A stretch of DNA of 7,866 nt from Nitrospirota bacterium (GTDB taxonomy: Bacteria; Nitrospirota; UBA9217), in contig JAAXXJ010000130.1 of assembly GCA_013334545.1 (NCBI GenBank), positions 1 to 7,866 of the forward strand, written 5' to 3'. Position 1 is the stretch's first letter, and the number at the start of each line of letters is the position of its first letter. The position numbers and the translations under genes are program-made. The notes beneath the pieces were generated by a model. That model was given only the letters and a program-made list of their open reading frames with translations, was not told the origin of the DNA and did not search any database. Positions 1 through 6,256 of the stretch are shown here, piece after piece.

Positions 1-2520
1 GATGGCGAAGAGCAGCAGGGGGTTGCTCAGCAGGCCGATCCGGAACACCGACAGCGTCTCGGACCGGCTGTTCCAGGCCTGGAAGAACTGGAAGAAGACC
101 ATCGTGGTGACGGCGACCGTCCGCGCCTCCTCGAGCGGCTCGCCGAGGGCGAGGGCGTGGTGGAAGCTCCAGACGACGCCGGCGGCGATGAGCGCCCCGA
201 CCAGCACGGTGCGCTGCACCAGCACGCGAGACCTCACCCCCTCCTGCGGGTCCCGCGGCGGCCGCAGGACGACGCCCGGCTCGCCCGGCTCGAAGGTGAG
301 CGCCAGCACCTGGAGCCCGTTCGTCACGAGGTTGATCCAGAGCAGCTGCGACGGCGTGTACGGCATGGGCAGGCCGAGCGCGATCGTGCCGATGATCGAG
401 AGGATCGCGGCGACGCCCGTGGGGATCAGGAAGAAGACGACCTTCCGGATGTTGTCGAACACGATCCGGCCTTCCTCGACGGCCGCGAAGATCGTGGCGA
501 AGTTGTCGTCGGTGATCACCATGTCCGACGCCTCCTTGGCCACGTCCGTGCCGGTCCTGCCCATGGCGATCCCGATGTGCGCGGCCTTGAGCGCCGGCGC
601 GTCGTTCACGCCGTCGCCGGTCATGGCCACGATCTCGCCGTGCCTGATGAGCTGCCGGGCGATGCGCAGCTTGTGGTGCGGCGCCACGCGGGCGAAGATC
701 GACACGGTCCTGACCCGCTCGAACAGCTCGTCGTCGCCCATCTCCTCGAGCTCCCTGCCCGTGAGCGCGGCCCCGGTCCCGTCGCCGATGCCGATCATCT
801 TCCCGATGGCCGCAGCCGTGGTGGCGTGGTCGCCGGTGATCATGACGACGCGGATGCCCGCCTTCCGGCAGCCCTTCACCGCGTCGACGGCCTCGGGCCG
901 CGGCGGATCGATCATCCCCTGCAAGCCCGTGAGCGTGAAGTTCCCTTCCACGTGCTCGTGCGTCAGCTCTTCGAGATCAGTCGGCGCTTCCTTGTACGCC
1001 GTGGCCAGGACCCGCATGCCCTCGGAGGCGAAGCGGTGCGCCGTCTCGAGGATCTCCTTCGCCCGGAGCGCGCCGGTCAGGTGGCAGGCCGTGCAGAGTT
1101 CCATGACGCGCTCCGGCCCGCCCTTGACAAAGATGTACTTCTTGCCGTTGTGGCGGTGCAGCGTCGCCATGTACCCGCGGTCGGACTCGAAGGGGACCAT
1201 CGATAGGAGCGGCCAGTCCCGCTTCTCCTCCTCGGGAAGGAGGCCCGCCTTCATGGCCGAGACGATGAGCGCGCCCTCGGTCGGGTCGCCGTCGACGCGG
1301 TGCGCGCCGTCCTCTTCGTAGACATCGGACTCGTTGCAGAGCAGGCCGATGCGGAGGTTGAAAAAGAGGTCCCTTCGCTCCTGCTCGGAGATGGGAAGCC
1401 ACCGGTGCAGGACCTCGCCGTCAGGGTCGTACCCGGTCCCGGTCACCTCGAAGACGTGCTCGCCGTCGTGGACCACCTTGACGGTCATCTCGTTCTTCGT
1501 GAGCGTGCCGGTCTTGTCGGTGCAGATGACCGTGGTGCTGCCGAGGGTCTCGACGGCCGGCAGCTTCCGGACGATGGCGTTCCGGCGCGCCATGTTCCGC
1601 ACGCCCAGGGCCAGCGCGATGGTCAGCACGGCGGGCAGGCCCTCGGGGATGGTGGCGACGGCCGCGGCGACGACGGTCATGAACATGTCCTTTACCGTTT
1701 CGCCGACCAGCAGCCCGATGCCGAAGAGGACGAACGATGCGCCCAGCACCACGTACCCGATCATCGCCGAGAACCGTTGGAACTTCACTTGCAGCGGCGC
1801 CGGCGCCGTTTCCGCCTCCCGCATCTCGCGGGCGATGCTGCCGAGGACGGAGCGGGCGCCCGTGGCGACCACGACGCCGCGGCCCCGCCCGTTCACGACG
1901 ACGGTGCCCAGGAAGGCCATGTTCCGCTGGTCGCCGGGAGGCAGGTTCGGTTCGGCAATGGGCGCCACGGTCTTCTGCGCGGGCAGCGACTCGCCGGTCA
2001 GCATGGACTCGTCGGTCTTGAGCTCCAAAGCCTTCACCAGCCGGATGTCCGCCGGCACCTTGACGCCCGAAGTGAGCAGGACGATGTCGCCGGGCACCAG
2101 GTCCGCGCTGTCGATCTCGTGCTCCCTGCCGTCCCGGACCACCCGCGCCTTCGGCACGACCAGCTTCTTCAGCGCCCGGACGCTCTCCTCGGCCCGGTAT
2201 TCCTGGAAGAAGCCGATTGCCGCGTTCAGGACCACGACCGTCAGGATGACGCCCGAGTCCACGACCTCCTCGAGCAGGGCGGTCACCACGGCGGCGATGA
2301 GCAGGATGTAGATCAAGGGGCTCGTGAACTGGCCCGCCAGGATCCGCAGCTTGCTGATCCGGTCCTCCTCGCCGAGGCGGTTCGGGCCGTGCTCGGCTAG
2401 TCGTTTCCGGACCTCCGACGATGACAGCCCCTCCTCCGGCGTGGCGAGGGTCCGCAGCACGTCGCTGCTGTCCTGCTGATACGCCCGGAGGTCGGATCGT
2501 TCAGGTGTATGTGTCGCCAT
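1..2520 (-). CDS. P-type (P2-like) cation-transporting ATPase, 3'-truncated by window edge
   Basis: This is an ATP-driven cation pump of the inner membrane. I read 840 codons from the ATG at 2520 without a frameshift; an AAAGGA ribosome-binding site (2527-2532) lies 6 nt upstream. Domains in order: cation-ATPase N-terminal domain (about 13-60), M1-M2 (about 62-106), actuator domain with TGES at 175-178, M3-M4 with IPEGLP at 291-296, phosphorylation motif DKTGTLT with aspartate D335, nucleotide-binding domain with GDPTEGAL at 411-418 and KGGPE at 466-470, hinge DPPR at 538-541, TGD at 562-564, TGDGVNDAP at 634-642, and M5-M8 (about 690-818). The window ends before M9-M10, so probably 50-70 residues are missing. 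The family includes Ca2+ and Na+ pumps. M6 reads NLVTNG, with Asn734 where SERCA has Asp800, and M5 lacks the SERCA Glu771 equivalent, so classical two-site Ca2+ transport is unlikely and the ion is unresolved. It lies 58 nt after the SDH protease gene and is probably in its operon. Confidence 0.97.
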   Translation of the reverse strand, partial: MATHTPERSDLRAYQQDSSDVLRTLATPEEGLSSSEVRKRLAEHGPNRLGEEDRISKLRILAGQFTSPLIYILLIAAVVTALLEEVVDSGVILTVVVLNAAIGFFQEYRAEESVRALKKLVVPKARVVRDGREHEIDSADLVPGDIVLLTSGVKVPADIRLVKALELKTDESMLTGESLPAQKTVAPIAEPNLPPGDQRNMAFLGTVVVNGRGRGVVVATGARSVLGSIAREMREAETAPAPLQVKFQRFSAMIGYVVLGASFVLFGIGLLVGETVKDMFMTVVAAAVATIPEGLPAVLTIALALGVRNMARRNAIVRKLPAVETLGSTTVICTDKTGTLTKNEMTVKVVHDGEHVFEVTGTGYDPDGEVLHRWLPISEQERRDLFFNLRIGLLCNESDVYEEDGAHRVDGDPTEGALIVSAMKAGLLPEEEKRDWPLLSMVPFESDRGYMATLHRHNGKKYIFVKGGPERVMELCTACHLTGALRAKEILETAHRFASEGMRVLATAYKEAPTDLEELTHEHVEGNFTLTGLQGMIDPPRPEAVDAVKGCRKAGIRVVMITGDHATTAAAIGKMIGIGDGTGAALTGRELEEMGDDELFERVRTVSIFARVAPHHKLRIARQLIRHGEIVAMTGDGVNDAPALKAAHIGIAMGRTGTDVAKEASDMVITDDNFATIFAAVEEGRIVFDNIRKVVFFLIPTGVAAILSIIGTIALGLPMPYTPSQLLWINLVTNGLQVLALTFEPGEPGVVLRPPRDPQEGVRSRVLVQRTVLVGALIAAGVVWSFHHALALGEPLEEARTVAVTTMVFFQFFQAWNSRSETLSVFRIGLLSNPLLLFAI

Positions 2521-2578
2521 GGGGTTTCCTTTCCCTTGTTCTACGAGCGGAACATGCCTCTTCTGCCGGCAGGCCGCA

Positions 2579-3412
2579 TCATTCCGCCTTCTGTTTCGGC
2601 TCTTTGAACTTCGGCTGCGGGATGTACTCCACCGTCGGCTGGCGCTTCATCGGCTGCGGGTAGAGGCTCATGAGCTGGTAGAGCTCGTCGGAAAGGCCCT
2701 TCGCAACCTGCAGTCCCAGGCCCTGCGCCTCCTCGAAGGTGATGGGAAAATCGTGTGTCCACCTGCCCTCGGTCATGGTCCGCGCAAGCTCCTCCGCGCG
2801 CTCCGGGGAGAAGTGTTCCGCGAGCAGCTCCTGCAGGTGTTCGCGCAGCTGGTCCATGGCCTTTTTGCCCATGTCCGCCAGGATCCAGGTGCGGTCGTCG
2901 ATGTCCGCGATCGGCTTGGCCTGGACGAGCTTGACGAGGGAGGCCGCGGGATACTCGCCGATCTGGGGGTCCACCGGACCGAGCATGGCGTGATCGCCCA
3001 TCACGATCTCGTCGGCGGCAAGCGCGATCAGCGTGCCGCCGGACATGGCGAAGTGCGGCACGTGGACCGTCACCTTCCCGGGCCGGTACTTGATGGCATG
3101 GGCGATCTGGTACGACGCCAGCACCAGGCCGCCGGGGGTGTGCAGCACCAGGTCGATGGGGATGTGCGGGTCGGTCATCTGGATGGCCCGGATGACCTCT
3201 TCGGAATCCTCGATCGTGATGTACTTCAGGACCGGGAACCCCAGCAGGCTCATGGTCTCCTGCCGGTGGATCAGAACGATGACGCGCGAGCCGCGCTTCT
3301 TCTCGAGGCTGGCGATCAGCTTCTGGCGCGCGTTCTCCAGCAGCTTCTGCTTCAGCACGGGCTGGAGCGCGGTGAACATAATGAAGATCCAGAAGATGGT
3401 CATGAAGTCCAT
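2579..3412 (-). CDS. SDH-family Clp-fold serine protease, membrane-anchored
   Basis: This 277-residue protein matches the serine dehydrogenase proteinase family (SDH_sah), ClpP/crotonase-fold serine proteases related to SppA and archaeal 1510-type membrane proteases. Residues 3-19 form one hydrophobic N-terminal helix, so the enzyme is probably anchored in the inner membrane. A basic, coiled-coil-like linker (20-45) follows. The protease core has HTPGG at 91-95 (oxyanion strand), the nucleophile motif AMSGGT with Ser124, then DEIVM at 134-138 and MLGPVDPQIG at 143-152. By analogy with the Ser-Lys dyad of 1510-type enzymes, Lys161 or Lys166 is the likely general base; this is inferred from spacing. 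The C-terminus is Pro/Lys-rich. GGGAGG (3418-3423), 5 nt upstream, fixes the start. The length is normal for the family. The gene precedes the ATPase on the same strand, and a role in turnover of membrane proteins is inference. Confidence 0.93.
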   Translation of the reverse strand: MDFMTIFWIFIMFTALQPVLKQKLLENARQKLIASLEKKRGSRVIVLIHRQETMSLLGFPVLKYITIEDSEEVIRAIQMTDPHIPIDLVLHTPGGLVLASYQIAHAIKYRPGKVTVHVPHFAMSGGTLIALAADEIVMGDHAMLGPVDPQIGEYPAASLVKLVQAKPIADIDDRTWILADMGKKAMDQLREHLQELLAEHFSPERAEELARTMTEGRWTHDFPITFEEAQGLGLQVAKGLSDELYQLMSLYPQPMKRQPTVEYIPQPKFKEPKQKAE

Positions 3413-3447
3413 GGGAACCTCCCGGCGGCAGTTTCAAAGGCATGCTC

Positions 3448-3519
3448 CGTCACTCCCGCGGACGCGGGAATCCAGGGTTGTGGGAAGATTTCCGGATCCC
3501 CTTGTTCACGGGGATGACG
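3448..3519. repeat. REP-like palindromic intergenic repeat (GTCATTCCCGC type)
   Basis: The element has imperfect inverted ends: CGTCACTCCCGCG at 3448-3460 pairs with the complement of 3507-3519 at 10 of 13 positions. Each end folds by itself: CCCGCG/CGCGGG at 3455-3468 with a 2-nt turn, and ATCCCC/GGGGAT near 3497-3514 with an 8-nt loop. This is the widespread intergenic repeat that gives spurious reading frames such as VTPADAGIQ and SRGRGNPG. It lies between the rhomboid terminator and the SDH protease start. It may influence read-through or mRNA stability, but that is inference. Confidence 0.7.
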
Positions 3520-3534
3520 AGCGAGACCAGGCCT

Positions 3535-3554
3535 AAAAAAAAGGATGCTATCCT
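3535..3554 (-). terminator. Small intrinsic terminator after the rhomboid gene
   Basis: Read on the minus strand, AGGAT-AGC-ATCCT forms a perfect 5-bp stem with a 3-nt loop, followed directly by a run of Ts (A-run at 3535-3542 on the plus strand). The stem begins inside the rhomboid TAG stop codon (3553-3555). The stem is short and not GC-rich, so termination may be leaky and allow some transcription into the SDH-ATPase genes. Confidence 0.5.
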
Positions 3555-4272
3555 ATCGGTACACATACTGATACTTCTCATCTTCGTGGCAGCCGCCGAT
3601 GCGTCGGCCGCAGAGCGGCTTGATCAGCAGGAACCCCGCGGCGAAGCCGCCGATGTGGGCCCACCAGGCGATGCCGCCGCCTTCGGCCGTGGCGAGCGAC
3701 GCGGCGCCCGAGAACACCTGGGTGAGGAACCAGAAGCCCATGAAGATGTAGGCCGGGATCTCGAAGAAGTAGGGAATGAAGAACACCGGGAAGAGCGTGA
3801 TGATCCGGCCGAAGGGGAAGAGCCGCAGATAGGCGGCCATCACCCCGGCAATGGCGCCCGACGCGCCGATGACCGGCAGGGTGGAGTCGTGATTGACCGC
3901 GAAATGCACTGCGTTCGCAGCGACACCGGCCAGAAGATAGAACAGGAAAAAACGGAAATGCCCCAGCCGGTCCTCGACGTTGTCGCCGAAAAGATAGAGG
4001 GACCACATGTTCGCGATGAGGTGGAACCAGCCGCCGTGCAAAAACATGTTCGTGACAAAGGGCCAGTACTCGTCCAGCGGGAGCCCGACCGCCACGGTCC
4101 ACGCGGGGTGGGTATAGCGCGCCGGCACGAGCCCGAAGAGGTAGACCAGGTCCTCGAGATGCCGCTCGGGCAGAGAAAGCTGATAGAGGAACACGAGGCC
4201 GTTCATCACGACAAGAAGAAAGGTGATGAACGGGAAGGTCCTGCGGGGAATCGTGTCTTTGAGCGGGATCAT
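3553..4272 (-). CDS. Rhomboid-family intramembrane serine protease
   Basis: This 239-residue polytopic membrane protease cleaves transmembrane substrates within the bilayer. The nucleophile is Ser138 in GASGA (136-140) and the partner is His206 in WWAHIGG (203-209), the rhomboid Ser-His dyad. HGGWFHLIANM (79-89) is the conserved segment whose His84 and Asn88 correspond to GlpG oxyanion-hole residues His150 and Asn154. Hydrophobic segments fall at about 12-31, 70-97, 106-125, 132-150, 156-187 and 202-220; no extra soluble domain is present. A longer GTG-initiated frame exists from 4290, but ATG 4272 starts the family-typical MIPL(K/R)D N-terminus and is preferred. No Shine-Dalgarno is visible before either start, while a promoter sits immediately upstream (see 4279-4307), so a leaderless message is predicted. 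The substrate is unknown. A weak terminator overlaps the stop codon. Confidence 0.95.
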   Translation of the reverse strand: MIPLKDTIPRRTFPFITFLLVVMNGLVFLYQLSLPERHLEDLVYLFGLVPARYTHPAWTVAVGLPLDEYWPFVTNMFLHGGWFHLIANMWSLYLFGDNVEDRLGHFRFFLFYLLAGVAANAVHFAVNHDSTLPVIGASGAIAGVMAAYLRLFPFGRIITLFPVFFIPYFFEIPAYIFMGFWFLTQVFSGAASLATAEGGGIAWWAHIGGFAAGFLLIKPLCGRRIGGCHEDEKYQYVYR

Positions 4273-4278
4273 GGAAAA

Positions 4279-4307
4279 TATATACCACACTGGCGCGCAG
4301 ATGGCAA
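4279..4307 (-). promoter_or_regulatory. Predicted sigma70-type promoter of the rhomboid gene (leaderless)
   Basis: On the minus strand, TTGCCA (4307-4302, 5 of 6 to TTGACA) is separated by exactly 17 nt from TATATA (4284-4279, 4 of 6 to TATAAT), which follows TGG and so resembles an extended -10. Only TTTTCC lies between the hexamer and ATG 4272. The expected transcription start therefore falls on the A of the start codon, consistent with the absence of a ribosome-binding site. Confidence 0.55.
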
Positions 4308-4330
4308 CCGCGCCCCGGCAATGTTATACT
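4302..4330 (+). promoter_or_regulatory. Predicted extended -10 promoter of the AEC permease gene
   Basis: On the plus strand, TATACT at 4325-4330 (5 of 6 to TATAAT) is preceded by TG at 4322-4323 with the correct one-base gap, giving an extended -10. Seventeen nt upstream, TGGCAA at 4302-4307 is a poor -35, as is usual for extended -10 promoters. The predicted start, near 4337, leaves a leader of about 90 nt before the AEC ATG. The same six bases form the -35 of the divergent rhomboid promoter. Confidence 0.45.
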
Positions 4331-4334
4331 GACT

Positions 4335-4349
4335 GCAGGCATTGCCTGC
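4335..4349. promoter_or_regulatory. Perfect inverted repeat at the AEC transcription start (possible operator)
   Basis: GCAGGC-ATT-GCCTGC is a perfect 6-bp inverted repeat that overlaps the predicted start of the plus-strand transcript. It is not followed by a T-run, so it is not a terminator. It could be a repressor site or a 5'-end stem-loop in the leader; no known operator is recognised. Confidence 0.3.
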
Positions 4350-4413
4350 CGGCCCGCGCTAAGTAGAACGATATTTTTAAGCCATCCCATGCCGTGAGAT
4401 TGTAAAATATTCC

Positions 4414-4421
4414 GGGGGGGA
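4414..4421 (+). promoter_or_regulatory. Poly-G ribosome-binding site of the AEC gene
   Basis: Seven consecutive Gs followed by A end 4 nt before ATG 4426. This purine tract is the only Shine-Dalgarno candidate. A G homopolymer here is unusual; its length could vary by slippage and alter translation, or be affected by sequencing error. Confidence 0.45.
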
Positions 4422-4425
4422 CGAC

Positions 4426-5361
4426 ATGCAGACCCAAGTTGCTGTTCATACGATCATCCCCATGCTTCTCCTCACCGGCGCCGGCGTGCTGGCGCGCAGA
4501 TTTGAAATTCTCAGCGCCGGAGACGATCGGGTCCTTAACGCATATTTGTACTATTTTGCCCTGCCTGCGCTGTTTATCGCCGATCTTTCCGAAACATCCT
4601 TTGATGGCCCGCACCTGACCTATATTCTTGCCAACATGCTTCCCGCGTTGCTGGCACTTGGCATATTCGGCATCCTGTACTTCCTGCTCCATTTTTCCAG
4701 AGCGGTCCTCGTTCTTCTCATCGTCAGCACCTCATTGGGAAGTTTCAACTTATTCGGCATCCCCTTCGTCATTTTTGCCTTTTCCTCGCAGGAAACCGAG
4801 AATATCGCTGCGCTGACCGCTGCAGCAGCATCGGCTGTCGGTGTAAGCATGACTCTAGCGGCTTTAGAGCTCTATCGACTCAACACGGATACGATCCGGA
4901 CCGGCGCGCGGAAGATATTGTCGAATCTCCTGAGGAACCCGTTGATTCTTTCTATTGCCGGCGGCTGTCTGCTCTCCATAATGGGCGTTCAGATCCCCCA
5001 GCCTCTTTCGAGGCCCCTGCACATGATGGGAGTTACCACTGCGCCGGTAGCCCTTTTCATGCTCGGCGCTTTTCTGTATGGACGGCGGTACAAGAATATC
5101 GCGAGCGCCTCGGCATTGACCGTTCTCAGGATGCTATTCATGCCCCTGATCGCGCTCATGCTCGCCCGGGCCTTCAACGTGAGCGGTCCTGACCTGACCA
5201 TCATGGTCCTTATGCACAGCATGCCCGTTGCAGTGACACTTATCGTTCTCAGCGAACGGTACAATTTTTACCGGGAGACAATTGCATCACTCGTCCTGAT
5301 CTCCTCGGTCAGCGCGGTGCTTTATCTTCCCGTATGGTATCTGATACTTCAGCAAAAATAA
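4426..5361 (+). CDS. AEC (auxin efflux carrier) family permease
   Basis: This 311-residue, ten-segment inner-membrane transporter belongs to the AEC/Mem_trans family, whose bacterial members include malonate and other carboxylate carriers. Hydrophobic segments run at about 5-22, 36-53, 64-88, 92-118, 126-149, 171-188, 202-219, 228-250, 257-276 and 284-307. Family landmarks are GSFNLFGIPFV (105-115, a variant of the GNTGFxGIP segment), RNPLILSIAGG (170-180), APVALFMLGAFL (206-217) and MHSMPVAV with LSERYN (263-280). The loop at 150-165 between the two halves is short and charged. Length and topology are complete. Parts of the gene are less G+C-rich than the neighbours (27 of 60 at 4501-4560), it alone lies on the plus strand, and it has its own promoter, so transfer or a different codon-use class is possible. 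The substrate cannot be told from sequence. Confidence 0.93.
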   Translation: MQTQVAVHTIIPMLLLTGAGVLARRFEILSAGDDRVLNAYLYYFALPALFIADLSETSFDGPHLTYILANMLPALLALGIFGILYFLLHFSRAVLVLLIVSTSLGSFNLFGIPFVIFAFSSQETENIAALTAAAASAVGVSMTLAALELYRLNTDTIRTGARKILSNLLRNPLILSIAGGCLLSIMGVQIPQPLSRPLHMMGVTTAPVALFMLGAFLYGRRYKNIASASALTVLRMLFMPLIALMLARAFNVSGPDLTIMVLMHSMPVAVTLIVLSERYNFYRETIASLVLISSVSAVLYLPVWYLILQQK

Positions 5362-5461
5362 ACGCGTCATCCTCGCGAATGCTGCCCTGTCGAGCGGGGA
5401 AGCCCGCCCGCCGGCAAGCACATGAACGTGTCACCTCGCTGCTTGCACAGTCATCGATTTT
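5362..5461. other. Convergent spacer with half-repeat and weak stem-loops
   Basis: This spacer separates the 3' ends of the AEC and outer-membrane-protein genes. CGTCATCCTCGCGAA (5365-5379) matches the right end of the 3448-3519 repeat, read on the minus strand, at 13 of 15 positions, and looks like a solitary half-copy. GCGGG-GAAG-CCCGC at 5394-5407 is a 5-bp GC hairpin without a T-run. GCAAGCA (5414-5420) and TGCTTGC (5440-5446) pair over a 19-nt loop, and a T6 run follows at 5458-5463. A plus-strand terminator is possible but not convincing. Confidence 0.35.
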
Positions 5462-6211
5462 TTAGTATCGAACTTCCATGCCTGCCACGGCATAGTGAAA
5501 CAGCGAGAACGTATACACTTCGTCATTGTCCGCGCCGCCTTCCAAGACCCGATAGCCTGCAAACAGTTTCGTCGAGGGGGCAACAGCATATATCAACGCC
5601 AAAAGCACGTCTTCCGCCCTGCCCTGCGGCCCCACGAGGGCATCCCCGGCGACGCGGAACGACCAGGGTTTCGAGAACCGCCAATCGAAGAGAAAATTGA
5701 TCAGCGGTACGAAGCCGGTGTTGGCCTTCGTCGCACGCTGCCCGCCGCCCTCGACCGTGATCTCCGCGTCACGAATGTTGCCGGACACGCCCAGCCAGAC
5801 ATCGAGGTCGTCGCGGCTGACGAGCTTCCTCCGCCAGGTGAGCCGATAGGAGTCGAATCGGAACGTGGCCTTCAGGTCCATCCCGGCCGGGAATGTCGTC
5901 CCCGCGTAGTCGATGTTCCTGTCCACGCGGCCGTGAGAGTCCACGCTGAGCGGCGCGATGACGATCCCGAAATAATCCTTCGCGTTGTGGATGTACCCGG
6001 CCTCCAGCCGTCCGGTGTATGCGGTATCCGCGCTGAGGTCATCGGCAAGTGAGAACTTCGTGCCGCTGTCCCCGGGGATGCGGATGTCGTTCTTCTCCGT
6101 GAAGACCGCGGCGCCCTGCAGGTTGATCACATATTCGGCAAAGACCGAAGTCGGCCCGAAGAATAGGACCATAAGCGTGATGAGCACCGCGACGAGATAT
6201 TTTCGGTTCAT
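5462..6211 (-). CDS. Outer-membrane beta-barrel protein, function unknown
   Basis: This 249-residue exported protein starts with a clear signal peptide: a basic MNRK start, a hydrophobic core at 5-19, and a likely signal peptidase I site after VFA (23-25). The mature 224 residues show alternating hydrophobic/polar strands separated by Asp/Gly/Asn-rich turns (for example 66-74, 114-126, 137-145, 167-179, 183-192, 203-210, 215-221). The chain ends on a terminal aromatic residue, VAGMEVRY, the usual BAM recognition signal. The size suits an 8- to 12-stranded barrel. I recognise no catalytic motif, so no enzymatic or pore function is assigned. A longer frame from 6259 is possible, but it would put 16 charged and Cys-containing residues ahead of the signal peptide and lacks a good ribosome-binding site. 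It lies 154 nt downstream of the NDH-2-like gene on the same strand and may share transcripts with it. Confidence 0.85.
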   Translation of the reverse strand: MNRKYLVAVLITLMVLFFGPTSVFAEYVINLQGAAVFTEKNDIRIPGDSGTKFSLADDLSADTAYTGRLEAGYIHNAKDYFGIVIAPLSVDSHGRVDRNIDYAGTTFPAGMDLKATFRFDSYRLTWRRKLVSRDDLDVWLGVSGNIRDAEITVEGGGQRATKANTGFVPLINFLFDWRFSKPWSFRVAGDALVGPQGRAEDVLLALIYAVAPSTKLFAGYRVLEGGADNDEVYTFSLFHYAVAGMEVRY

Positions 6212-6217
6212 GGTTGA

Positions 6218-6224
6218 CTCCTTT
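6218..6224 (-). promoter_or_regulatory. Ribosome-binding site fixing the OMP start
   Basis: AAAGGAG on the minus strand ends 6 nt before ATG 6211. This is a near-ideal Shine-Dalgarno and decides in favour of the shorter start carrying a clean signal peptide. Confidence 0.8.
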
Positions 6225-6236
6225 TTTCTGCAGGAT

Positions 6237-6256
6237 AAGCACTTCGGCCCGTGCTT
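6237..6256 (-). other. Stem-loop in the leader of the OMP gene
   Basis: AAGCAC (6237-6242) and GTGCTT (6251-6256) form a perfect 6-bp stem around an 8-nt loop, about 26 nt upstream of the OMP ATG and just upstream of its ribosome-binding site. It could protect or regulate the message, or act on read-through from the upstream gene. No T-run follows immediately, though a short A-run/AAAGGAG does. I found no convincing promoter between 6212 and 6365. Confidence 0.35.

Noticed and set aside
1084..1098. CTACH (residues 476-480 of the ATPase) resembling a CxxCH heme c site
   Set aside because: It lies in the cytoplasmic nucleotide-binding domain of a P-type ATPase, where heme c attachment does not occur; the first Cys is common in the family.
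2..2400. Long plus-strand open frames (439, 366, 349 and 325 codons) opposite the ATPase
   Set aside because: They are antisense shadows of a G+C-rich gene, with low-complexity Arg/Ser/Asp/Ala-rich translations. The minus-strand frame carries every P-type ATPase motif without a break.
2541..3443. 300-codon minus-strand frame overlapping the SDH protease
   Set aside because: It is an out-of-frame, Arg/Pro/Gly-rich translation; the 277-codon frame has the transmembrane helix, Ser124 motif and ribosome-binding site.
4273..4290. Alternative GTG start at 4290 for the rhomboid
   Set aside because: It adds six residues (MWYIFS) not typical of the family, has no ribosome-binding site, and lies upstream of the predicted transcription start.
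4291..4306. Possible sigma54 promoter on the plus strand (GG and GC spaced by 10 nt)
   Set aside because: The -12 element is TGGC rather than TTGC, no enhancer-type regulator is nearby, and the same bases are better explained by two sigma70-type promoters.
3442..4332. Plus-strand frame starting with HSRGRGNPG
   Set aside because: The start is translation of the palindromic repeat and the rest is antisense to the rhomboid; a known source of spurious annotation.
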